DNA of 64,000 nt, from positions 33,390,301-33,454,300 of the forward strand of contig JAULJL010000003.1 in the NCBI GenBank assembly GCA_030761205.1, given 5' to 3'. The notes below the pieces were generated by a model, which saw nothing but the letters and a program-made list of their open reading frames with translations, made no database searches and was not told the DNA's origin. This document shows, piece by piece, positions 22,477 through 31,800 of the stretch (positions are counted from its first letter, which is position 1; each line of letters starts with the position of its first letter). The stretch is from Fremontodendron californicum (taxonomy: Eukaryota > Streptophyta > Magnoliopsida > Malvales > Malvaceae). A program made the translations under genes and the position numbers.

Positions 22477-22752
22477 TCAGCATTTGTAACCTACTAGCTT
22501 GATCTCTACTTCACTTTCTTTTCTCCAAAGGAGATTAACAATCCTATGGAAAAGGCTAAAATTAGGCACTCGACCAATGAATTGTGCAACTAGTGAATTC
22601 TGCCTTAGTTGAACTCTTTCCTCAAAAACATCATTAGGAGGCTTTACTGTAACTCTTCCATCAGATTTCTTAGGAGGGAAGAATTGCAAAACCTGATCAA
22701 CTGAAGCAGTAAACAATTTTCTCCAATTTGTTACGTTTTGAAGCTTTGTCAT
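22477..22752 (-). pseudogene. DUF4283-type fragment of a LINE/retroelement ORF1
   Basis: On the minus strand the frame reads NWRKLFTASVDQVLQFFPP, DGRVTVKPPNDVFEERVQ, NSLVAQFIGRVPNFSLFHRI and LLWRKESEVEIKLVG. This matches the start of the DUF4283 domain found in ORF1 of plant non-LTR elements and related proteins. The frame ends right next to the CACTA-like insertion, where the rest of DUF4283 should continue, so it is truncated. It is a different subfamily from the intact LINE's ORF1. Confidence 0.65.
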
Positions 22753-22760
22753 GTCAAAAG

Positions 22761-23500
22761 AGTTAGTTATAGCTAACTATGTTTTCATCGCATCTTCCCC
22801 ATCTTTCCTTGGATCACACACTGATTTTCCCCCTTTCGATCCATCGGAGATAGATGAAGAATCTCCATTAACGGACTGTCATGAGCTCCTCATCTTGAGA
22901 TCAAATCCCTCGAAAGAGGGAATTGCAATCGGAAAAGAATTAGGATTCAGAGGTGATCGCGATGAACTCAACCCAAGGCATGAAGAAATTCAAGAATCAA
23001 TACAAGAATAAACGATATCAGAATGAAAATCAATGAAAAGAAAGAAATGTATAACTAATGTGAAAAATGATGGTGAAATTTGCTGAGAATGATAGAAAAT
23101 GAAGGAAAACTGGCGAGAAAATCCTCAGCTCATGAGTCCTGCTAAAGTGAGCTTAGAGCATTTTTGGAACATGCGCTAACATTTTCTTAACGTGCGCCAG
23201 CATATCTCAAGTACCGGTTTACGAGTACTAAAATAAATACATTAACTTTCTCAACACAAAAAAAAAAAAAAAACATTAATTTTATTGTGGAAAATATTAA
23301 GTTCGGTAATTTAAGTTTGGGCCCATACATGAAAATTAAAAATCCTGGGCCTGGTTGATTTATTATATAGTACTTGAACACCATATTTTTCGTACTAAGA
23401 TGTTAAAAGGGATTGGAGCTTCTAAAATTTGAATTTAAATTGATTGAAATTTAATTTTTAAAAAGTTTACATGAACTAACTCCACTGAATTTCAAGTCGA
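22761..23500. other. Sequence upstream of the DUF4283 fragment, no gene
   Basis: Moderately GC-containing to about 23215, possibly the 5' part of the same retroelement; a plus-strand open frame at 22751-23011 has no recognisable domain. It becomes AT-rich after 23250. No feature can be assigned. Confidence 0.45.
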
Positions 23501-23559
23501 ATGAAAAAGTAAATTTGATTATTTATGTATTTATGTTATTTTTATGTATTTTTTATGTT

Positions 23560-24310
23560 TCATAATTGTGTTTAAAATATTTTATATTCATATAAATTTT
23601 GACGTGTTAATAATTATATAAATTTTGATGTATTTGTGTATTCGTGTATTCGTGTCGTGTTCATGTTTTTTATAATATCGTATTATTTTTTAATTATTTT
23701 TTATATTATATTCGTATTATATAATCATATAGTAAAAATCAACCAACATGTATCAGCGTATTGCCAATCAATCAATTACGACAAAAACACCATCTGCAGA
23801 TTTTAATCATGACTAGCAGATATGGAAAACTTGGCATCCAACCCATGTAAAGCTGATGCCCCTTTTCCACGAAGTAAACTCACCCCATATCTTGAATATG
23901 TTCAAACATAATTTCATTTGTACGGCCCAATACCTTCCAAAAAAGCTCCCATATATAGCAATAAGCCATTACAGAAAAAAATAAAAAAGCAAAGCCTAAT
24001 TGGCATTGAGTGCCCCATGCCAATGCCATGAAATCCATGATTGATTGCCCTGTAATGAGCTCAAAAGCTTGTCCAAGTTGAAGAAAAAAAGACACACTTA
24101 GATAAAGTTGCTCCTTGTTTGCATGATATCATCTAAACTTAGTAATATTGAAAACGACATGAAAAAAAAAAAAAAAATACGACATAAATATGATACGACA
24201 CAAAAAAAATACGAACACAACACGATTACACGAATGTATCAAAATTTATATAATACGAATTATTAACGTATCAAAATTTATATAAATATAAAATATCTTA
24301 AACAGAAATA
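23560..24310. mobile_element. Non-autonomous element with long inverted ends and non-repetitive cargo
   Basis: Positions 23560-23680 (TTTAAAATATTTTATATTCA ... ATTCGTGTCGTGTTCATG) are the inverse of about 24195-24310 with moderate divergence, so two inverted arms of about 120 bp enclose roughly 500 bp. The middle (about 23770-24120) is more complex and has an open minus frame, FFLQLGQAFELITGQSIMDF..., containing a hydrophobic stretch. This may be captured host sequence. Similar CGTGTCGTGTT sequence recurs at about 29110-29335. Exact termini and a target duplication were not found. Confidence 0.5.
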
Positions 24311-24339
24311 TGACATGATAAAATATATGAACCGGACAA

Positions 24340-25822
24340 ATTGCTAGATCTAATATCATCAGCTTGGTTTTGAAACATGTTCATTTCTGTTGCAAAGCGA
24401 CAAACACCCAATATTCTGATTCTTTTGGATAGTACTAGAGAGGGGGGTGTGAGGACCAGATAGACTTGCACAACAAGGGCTCAGCAAATCTCTGTACCAG
24501 ATTCTATGGGCTTCGATATTGTTTCCATCAACGGAAGATGCTCATATCATATCATAGCTTTTTGTTTAATTTGCAACCTCTTTCCTTGTCATTTGTCGGT
24601 GTCACCTTCCAAGTTTCAGCTTATATAAAGTTGTAGAAGTTCTTCCATTGTTACACCAACTGCATCTCACTGTGAAGTGGCCATCAACAAAGACAGTTGA
24701 GTTGACACTGTAAAGGTTAGTTTTTGTTGCATTAGTTTTAATCAACTCTTTCTTAGAAGACTTTGGAGTTGTTTTAAAACCTAGGGAAATTAATTGGTAA
24801 TTAAGATTTATGTTGCTAAATATATCCTTAACACTACCATGCCATACTATCAAGATTAACATATTTAGAAACTTTATTTCCAAATGGAGGTCACCAATGT
24901 GACCATATGTTAGTGATGTGTCTAATTTTGGGCCCCGAATGTTGACACGTTGGCGACATGCGTCAGCGGAATTAGTACTAACCTAGCTCTTAAAACTATG
25001 TAATTTTTGCCAATAGTTTCTTTCCTTTTTCTTTTGTTTCTCTAATTTTCTGTTTCAAGTCCTTGCTATCCACACTGTAGTTTTTGAGGTAATTCTGATG
25101 TTTCCTTCTCTCAACGTGGTATGCAAAGTTGTTTATTCTTTCTTCTTTCATTCATCACATTGTTTGGCATCAACCTTAAACAAGAAGTCTAATGGTGGCT
25201 TGAAGTAGTTTGTAGACTTTTTGAGTTTGAACCTAACTGAAGCTGTGCAAAAGGTTAAGTTAGTAGATTCACTGTCTAGCAAGAATAGTAAAAGAATTAC
25301 TGTCATAAACTGCATTTCTAGAAGCAAAAATTTTCTCAAAATGCTTGATTTAAAGGAGGAGAACCTGTAAGTGTTGATGCTAGAATTGATTAAACAAAAC
25401 TTGGTTAAACAAAAACATTCCTGATTGTACTCAATGGTCAATGCCATAAAGTGAACAATGAGATCTATGCATGCATGCATGCAAGAGGATGTAAGAACAG
25501 GTTGACTATCCAATAGTTTATGATATCTGCTTATTCAAAAGCTGCTTTTATGTACATGAATGCTTTCTTTTAACAGGTTTGATTTGCACCACCACATGAT
25601 TTTCCTTTACAATTAGTAGAGTAGGACTTTAACTGTAAGAGCTAATTCCTCTTAGTTCTCTGTTCAAACGTTGCTCCATTCAGAATGGAGCTCTGATTCT
25701 TTGACAGAGTCTATAGATTTTTCATAACACTGATGAACATAAAAGTAGATTCAAAGTAGATACAAAAATCTTTAAAAAAAGTGGAAGATTCTTCTACAAA
25801 GGGAGTAGTGCAATTCTCATAT
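24340..25822. other. Intergenic sequence with weak coding-like stretches
   Basis: Two minus-strand open frames (24602-24883 and 25148-25513) and a plus-strand stretch near 25210-25370 (VDFLSLNLTEAVQKVKLVDS) look slightly protein-like, but I recognise no domain and see no consistent exon structure. They may be decayed transposon or gene remnants. Confidence 0.3.
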
Positions 25823-25993
25823 GCTATGTTACTCGGATTTGGGTGTGAGTGTCGGATACGGGCATGTTCAATTTTTTTGAAGTTTTTTCATAAATTTAGA
25901 GGGTCATATCCCCATACCCATGTTCGGATATGCATCGGACACAGGTGTTAGACTCGGATACTTCAAAGAAAATGAAGAATAAGAGCAACATAG
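25823..25993 (+). mobile_element. MITE family GCTATGTTACTC, copy 1
   Basis: 171 bp running from GCTATGTTACTC to GAGCAACATAG, so its termini are inverted. CTCATAT on both sides is a probable target duplication. Internal strings such as GTCGGATACGGGCATGTTCA and TCGGATATGCATCGGACA are shared, in inverse orientation, with the copy at 26495-26690. Confidence 0.75.
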
Positions 25994-26238
25994 CTCATAT
26001 ATGTGATGGAAAAAGACAGAACTTCACATAAAAAAGATCAGAACAAACTGCACTAAGAAACTCTAAGGATTTGAATAGTTAGGTTCCCTTTCCATGAGTT
26101 TTCTTCTTTGATCCTCATCCATCTCTTCTTTGGAGGAGTTGAATTAGATGAATGAGTCCTTGAGAAAAAGAAATATGAGATGAAGGCATTACTCTAGGGA
26201 TTACATAGCATTTACATATGAAGAGGAGAGAAGAGAGG

Positions 26239-26247
26239 CTATATAGG
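26239..26247 (+). promoter_or_regulatory. TATA box of the small coiled-coil protein gene
   Basis: CTATATAGG lies 44 bp upstream of the predicted ATG at 26291, so transcription should start near 26270 with a leader of about 20 nt. The distance is typical for a plant core promoter. Confidence 0.55.
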
Positions 26248-26290
26248 AAAGATCCTGACAATATTTTTTCCTCAGGAATCTGTAAAAATC

Positions 26291-27148
26291 ATGGAAGGTA
26301 GCAGTGGCAGCTCCTACAATCCTCCAGCAGGTACCAAATTCTTACCACTTTCAATTTTTTTTCCCCATCGACAGACAGATACCACACCATAAATTCAGAG
26401 CTTTTATAAATGCAGACACACCAAGTTGGGGTTCAGATGTTTATAAAAGTATGGAAGCACTTCCCCTCCCTTGTCTTTCCCCAATATCATGCATCTATGT
26501 TGCTCCGACTCTTCATTTTTCTTGAAGTATTTTTGTTCGACACGCGTGTCCGATACATATCCGGACATGGGTATGGAGATATTATCCTCCAAGAACCTTC
26601 CAAATACATAGAAATCTTGGAAAAAATTGAACATACCCGTGTCAAGCACATACCCGTATCCAACACTCACACTCGAGTCCAAATAACATAATCATGCATA
26701 TTATTTTTCTTCAATCAAAGTAACATCTGATTCTCAATCTAGAATGAATCTAGTTACATTATATCAACTTCAATTATTAATTGCATTATCAGAAACAACC
26801 TCTAGAAAGTAAATTGCAGGGTAGATAATAAGAATAGCTTATATTAAAGCTGTTGTTTTTTTGGTTATCTGAAACACTAAACTCTTAAAAGCTTTAGCGA
26901 AACCACCATCAGAGTTAGAAACACTACAGAAACAGCATGAGGAGAAAACATTGAAGATCCAAGAGCTCAAGAAACAAATTGAAAATGTGAAGCTTCACTT
27001 GGAGCAGAAGAAGAAGAAGAAGAAGGATATCCCAGCTGATGAGAAAAAGGAAGCTTTCAATAACCTGAGCGACAAATATAACAGCCTGATTATTAATCGA
27101 AACTATATATACTTAATTAAAATTTCTATGAATATGGAGCTTAGCTAA
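26291..27148 (+). CDS. Small coiled-coil protein, two exons, unknown function
   Basis: Exon 1 is 26291-26330 (MEGSSGSSYNPPA), followed by a GTACCA donor. Exon 2 is 26898-27148 after a TTTAG acceptor; an AAAAG acceptor at 26891 is also in frame and would add two residues. The product is 96 aa. A Glu/Lys/Gln-rich heptad region (about 18-60, LETLQKQHEEKTLKIQELKK) predicts a coiled coil, followed by a run of six Lys and DEKKEAFNNLSDKYNSL. The pattern resembles small conserved plant proteins of about 90 aa with no defined role. The last about 20 residues (after NSL) look atypical, so the true 3' end may involve another splice or the C-terminus may be altered. Intron 1 holds a MITE. Confidence 0.6.
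26495..26690 (-). mobile_element. MITE family GCTATGTTACTC, copy 2, inside an intron
   Basis: 196 bp flanked by a perfect 9-bp target duplication ATCATGCAT (26486-26494 and 26691-26699). It starts CTATGTTGCTCC and is inverted relative to the copy at 25823-25993. A 9-bp duplication suggests mobilisation by a Mutator-like transposase. It sits in intron 1 of the small coiled-coil gene; an open frame across it is meaningless. Confidence 0.85.
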
Positions 27149-27218
27149 ACTCGTTCATACAATCACCTTTAAGAGGTGGCATTCAATAGATTTGGGATTC
27201 GAATTTCGGTATCTGCAA

Positions 27219-27673
27219 TTAGGGATGTCAATAGAGCGGGGCAGGGACGGGATTGCCTTATTCACCTCCGTCTCACTCTTGCATAGATGTTGAAAACATC
27301 TGTCTCCATGGATGTCGTCATGTCAGTTACATCTATAACCGCTTCACATTGCTCCATCCCATTTTTTTACTAATTATTTTTAATTTAATATTGTAAAAAA
27401 AATATATTATAATTTATTCATATATATATAATATTAGTATATATAAGATTTTATTATATATATCTAATAAATATACTTAAAAATATAAAAATAATATATA
27501 AAATATTTTAAAGGGTAAAATAATAATTTTAAAAGATGAGATGGAGCAGAGCGGAACAAGCATTTACCAAAATCGTTCCGCTCCACCCCGTCTCTCTTTT
27601 CAAAAAATTAAAAACTCCCTATTTGGAGCGGATCGGTACGAAATCCGTGAAGCGAATCGGGTTTTACCATCCC
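27219..27673. mobile_element. 455-bp MITE with GGGATG termini and 9-bp duplication
   Basis: Begins TTAGGGATGTC and ends TTACCATCCC, with TATCTGCAA as a 9-bp direct repeat at 27210-27218 and 27674-27682. GC-rich ends (GAGCGGGGCAGGGACGG; GGAGCGGATCGG) enclose an AT-rich core. The ends resemble those of the element at 61641-62148. The flanking GGGATTCGAATTTC and the downstream A-run suggest it may have inserted into an older SINE-like repeat. Confidence 0.8.
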
Positions 27674-27841
27674 TATCTGCAACCTCTTACCATATTCTCA
27701 TACTACAACCTCTTTTGTACCAAAAAAAAAAATAGAACTTCTATGATCCGATTATATTTCTAGTACAAGTTGTAAAAGAATTAATAGATATATAAGAAAT
27801 AGCTAGATTACATGCAATAGGCAATCCAGGACTAACCGACT

Positions 27842-28600
27842 TTAATAAACTAGATATTTGCTAAGAAAACTACAAAATAAAGTTGCTTCACGGTCCCAAA
27901 AACAAGAGTCACAACAAGGGAGGTTATCAACTAGGTTGTTGTTGCTTGCTTCCCAAGCTTGGCCTTCTGAACTCGAACGGTTTGGCCTTGGCGTAATGTC
28001 ATGATCACAATTGCAGCCGCCGATTACTTTTGAGTTATTGTTGACAGAATATTGTTTTGGCCCAGCCAAAGAGACGTACACCCACATGCTGCTCAAAAAC
28101 TTTTCGGTTTTTGAACGGCAGCCAGCAATAATCCTGAAACTATTTTTGTTAGAATTTGTTGTGACATTGAGAGAAGACACAACTTGAAGCCCTTGTTTCC
28201 TTAGCTCGCCCCCCAAACAAATCAAGATAATACCGTAGGCATATATGGCTTCGACATGACCTTTCTCGGTCGCTTTCTTCAAATAACGAAGCCCTGACTC
28301 TGGTTTCCTCCGACTAAAACAATCGACCATTCCTTTCCTGTATAATGCTTCCGCATTCCTTGCATCTTTGCATCTTTTTTGAAAAACTTTCTCGCTTTTA
28401 CGCCATGGAACGAAGCTGAGTTTCTCCATTGAAACATTCTCAAAGATATGATCATGGTTTGATGCCCCAAGAAAAGCCTTACAACTTAACCTGGCATTGA
28501 CGAAATCAGTAACTGAGTTGGAGGCTGCATGCCTAAGAATTTCTGACAAAATCTCCTCTGGAAGAGACCTGATAATGTTGCTAGTAATTTTCTTCGTCAT
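27842..28600 (-). CDS. F-box protein with Sel1-like repeat (At1g67623/At2g35280-like)
   Basis: Single-exon gene, 252 aa from the ATG at 28600 (MTKKITSNIIRSLPEEILS). Upstream codons in the same frame lack an ATG. The F-box covers about 7-50 (SLPEEILSEILRHAA ... ARLSCKAFLGAS). A helical region follows, then a Sel1/TPR-like unit at about 86-140 (YRKGMVDCFSRRKPESGLRY, KATEKGHVEAIYAYGIILIC). The Cys-rich end CCDSCFWDRE is typical of this plant family. F-box proteins of this type are expected to bind SKP1 in an SCF ubiquitin ligase; the substrate is unknown. The length is near the family norm and there are no breaks. Confidence 0.85.
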   Translation of the reverse strand: MTKKITSNIIRSLPEEILSEILRHAASNSVTDFVNARLSCKAFLGASNHDHIFENVSMEKLSFVPWRKSEKVFQKRCKDARNAEALYRKGMVDCFSRRKPESGLRYLKKATEKGHVEAIYAYGIILICLGGELRKQGLQVVSSLNVTTNSNKNSFRIIAGCRSKTEKFLSSMWVYVSLAGPKQYSVNNNSKVIGGCNCDHDITPRPNRSSSEGQAWEASNNNLVDNLPCCDSCFWDREATLFCSFLSKYLVY

Positions 28601-28702
28601 GGTTTTGACTTTTGAGATTAAGGAGGCTGTTCTCAAATCAAACCCTGCAATGCAATAGTAATATAATAATAAGACGTAAAAACAGCGTTAAGAAGAAAGC
28701 TA

Positions 28703-28712
28703 GATATATATA
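28703..28712 (-). promoter_or_regulatory. TATA box of the F-box gene
   Basis: A GATATATATA stretch (TATATATC on the minus strand) lies about 105 bp upstream of the F-box ATG, giving an inferred leader of about 70-75 nt. Confidence 0.5.
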
Positions 28713-28719
28713 GGAAGGG

Positions 28720-29384
28720 AATTCGAGGTGGACTCCTTAATTGATGAGGATTAGGAAAAACAAAATTCTATAATTGGTAGGATTAAATTAATGCAACGTT
28801 CACTTTCCTGCTTATTATTGGCCGCTCATTCTTTTGGGTTTTTTTTCACCTAAAATATCCCATAATTTTAATCCCAAGTACCTGTCCTTATTTTTTTTTC
28901 TATGTTTAAAATATTTTTTCTTTGTCTCAACTCGGACCACTCGGAATGAAAATATTAAACAATTATTTTTTTTTTTACTTATCACAGCTCTCCGAAATAT
29001 AATTTTTTTTTTTTATAAAAAAAATTAGATTCAAATTCTGCATAAGCAAGTTACCCAATTTAACATTTACATTTAATTAGTTTTTAATTTTGACAATATA
29101 TATATATATATATATTTGTGTTTCGTGTTTTTCTTCTTCTTCATATTAGTAATGTAAATATAAATATAATATAAATTATTAATTGTATTAAAATTTTAAA
29201 TACGAATACGATACATATATTAAACGTGTTATATTAATCATATTAATCGTGTCGTGTTTATTATATTATTTTTGTATTCATTAAATGTGTCGTATTCATA
29301 TCGTATTTTTATATTGTATTCAAAACTATCAGATATACTTTTTATAATCTTAATTTGTCAATTAATAAGTCACCTAATCATCTT
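28720..29384. other. Intergenic AT-rich DNA with a CGTGTCGTGTT-type repeat
   Basis: Includes a TA run near 29098-29115 and, at about 29110-29335, sequence of the same kind as the inverted arms at 23560 and 24195 (ATCGTGTCGTGTTTATTATA). No gene is seen. Confidence 0.5.
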
Positions 29385-30600
29385 TAGGTGTTGTTTGATA
29401 ACACATTGAAAAAATTCAATGCACTGAAAATTAAATTTTTCAACAGTTTAATTTTTACAATACGTTTGATAACCAATATTAAAAACCACTTAATAGAATT
29501 TTTTCATTAAAAAACTGTTGAATAAGATAAGTAGATATATAAAGAGTGACTTATCACTTAATGCAGAACACGCTTAGTTATTTTTACTTTAATTTTTTCT
29601 TTTAAGACTATATTATCCTTTAAATAGCTTATGTTTACTCCACAATTACTTCTTCAGTCTCTTCTTTATTTAACATGGAATTTTCTCTAAAATCTAAACC
29701 TTCAAGTTGAATGATAAATCCTATTACAAGTGAGAATTTCTTCTACTTCTATTTCAATATTAGAGCTTTTTTGTTTTTTTTGCTAAAACAATATTTTCAT
29801 TAATCTATATTCGTATCAATACATTGTCAAAACAAGTGTATCCCGAACAGAGTTCAACGTTGATCACCATTTATTATTTAAGTAAAAGCTCTGTCTACCT
29901 TTCACAAGAATCAGAAACCATTTCCTTTCGAATATTATGGTATTTATGCTTATGGATCATTCTCGCTTCGACCATATATGGCTGGCTGCCTCCTCAGCTT
30001 TCTTTTGTGCTTCCCTTTTCTCCTTCCGTCTAGCATCCCTCGCAAAAGCATCAGCCTGGACTTTCTCCATTATTGCATTGAAACCAGGGATTGTCCTATC
30101 CTGTTTGTTATAGACTTGGCTGCTAAGGTTGTAAAAGATTCGGAATATTCTCTTGACATCCTTATTAATTAATAATTTAAGAGAACAAATAGCAAATCAA
30201 TTACATAATAATTTAAATTATTTATTTTTATTATGTTAGTTTGGTTCTCGTTCAAAACATTTATTTTTTTAGAATTATGATAGTTTTATATTGAAGAGTT
30301 TAATTTATTTTTTTCAAATATTTCATACTTATATTCAAATCAAAATATGTCATTGAGAATTTGGTTTTATTTGAAATAACATAAAATGTAATAAAAATAA
30401 GGGTAAAAATGAAAAATGAAAAGTTTTTAGAATTCAACATTTACATTTATCAAACGATATATTTATATTCAGTACTTAATCTTCAGTAACATACCAAACA
30501 GTTTTTATAATTCAAATTCAGTACTTATAAAATTCATCACTAAAAATTCAACACTTAAATTTTCAGCACTTAATTTTTCAGTTTATCAAACAGAACCTTA
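29385..30600. mobile_element. hAT-like non-autonomous element, about 1.2 kb
   Basis: The left end TAGGTGTTGTTTGATAA and the right end TTATCAAACAGAACCTTA are inverted repeats of each other. Both are followed inward by matching AT-rich sequence with TTCAACA and AAATTTTCAG motifs. The GTTTGATAA signature is frequent at ends of plant hAT derivatives. No 8-bp target duplication could be confirmed. The interior holds an exon-like fragment (29957-30178). Confidence 0.55.
29957..30178 (-). pseudogene. Gene fragment inside the hAT-like element, unidentified
   Basis: On the minus strand a frame without its own ATG start reads INKDVKRIFRIFYNLSSQVY, NKQDRTIPGFNAIMEKVQAD, AFARDARRKEKREAQKKAEE, then AASHIWSKRE and TGA at 29957-29959. 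The Lys/Glu/Arg-rich helix ending at a stop looks like the C-terminal exon of a real protein. The GC content is higher than the surrounding element. I do not recognise the parent gene. Capture by the transposon is inferred from its position between the inverted ends. Confidence 0.5.
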
Positions 30601-31630
30601 GTTTATTGAAATAAAATTTAAAATATAAGCTGTATTCTAAGAGAAAATATATTTCTGTTGATTAATTAACATTATTTTTTAAATTACTTTATTTTAAATA
30701 AATTAATTTAATTATATATTAAGTTTAAGATAAATTTTTTAAATTACTTTATTTAAAGTTAATTAATTAACATTATTTTTTTTTAAAAGTTCTTGTTTAC
30801 AGAATGAGAGACTCATATATAATTGTTTACAATTTAACTAAAAGCATTATAAATTCTCGAATTTTAAAATTTTTTAAGTCTAAACTTATATATTCCTACA
30901 TCACGAAGTCCTATCAAATCTAAACATTTTCATTCGTCATTATATCATCAAAATCTACAAAATTTAAGAAGATTATATCAATGAATTGATAGAAGATATT
31001 AATAGGTAAAGTTAAAGAATACGTGTTTGAGAATTGAAAATAATATATATATATATATATATATATTGAAAATTTTGAAGAAAAAGATTAGGATGAGGAA
31101 TTAGTTTCGCATTGAGTTACAACTTTGTTATTGTTTTTATTATTTTTTTCTCAGAATTGTTAAAAGTTTTAATACAATATAGTAAGATACCAATTTTTTT
31201 ACAAAAATTAAGTATTATAAAATAATTCAATATTGATGCGTATATTGGTCAAACTCGGAAATATTATATAAAGGAATTGATGGAAAGGAAATATTATATA
31301 AAGGAATTGATGGAAGAGATTGATATGATAAAATTAGAGAATATAAGTTTGAGGGTTGAAAATAGTATATTGAAAATTTTGAAAAAATTGATTAGGATAA
31401 TAAACTGAATTTGCCTTTTAGTTGCAAATTTGAATTGCTTTTATTGTATTTCTTTAGCTAAGAATTGCTAATAATTTTAATAAAATATAGTATGTTCTCT
31501 AATTTTGAACTTGATTTGCATAGTTATTATTTAGTTTCATTATTATTTATCTATATATTATATATATTTTTTAATTTCATTTATTATATTATTTGTTATA
31601 TTCATTTTATTAGTCCATTTTATTTAATAT
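30601..31630. other. AT-rich intergenic DNA
   Basis: Low-complexity sequence with a TA run (31043-31066) and a short direct repeat (GGAAATATTATATAAAGGAA near 31256 and 31286). A 68-codon open frame at 31465-31671 is Tyr/Ile/Phe-rich and AT-driven. No gene. Confidence 0.6.
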
Positions 31631-31800
31631 ATTGGATTAGTATCTTATACATTGATAGTGGAGTTTTTTAACTCCACAAGCAAGGTTAAAAAACGGCCAC
31701 ATGTCTTTAAATTATATTTAAAAAATAATAAATAAATAAGACATGTGACAGGTTTTTTACCCTGCTTGTAGAGTCAAAGTACAGGATAATAATCCTTAAT
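31630..31800. mobile_element. Inverted-repeat MITE, copy 2 of the two-copy family
   Basis: Inner arms 31671-31706 (ACTCCACAAGCAAGGTT ... CCACATGTCT) and 31739-31774 (AGACATGTGACAGG ... CTTGTAGAGT) are complementary over about 36 nt with few mismatches. Weaker complementarity extends outward to about 31631 and 31799. The loop is AT-rich and 32 nt long. Arms and core match the element at 12014-12133. Confidence 0.7.

Noticed and set aside
24602..25513. A hypothetical gene from the two minus-strand open frames
   Set aside because: No start context, splice pattern or domain links them; the plus strand in the second looks equally coding-like.
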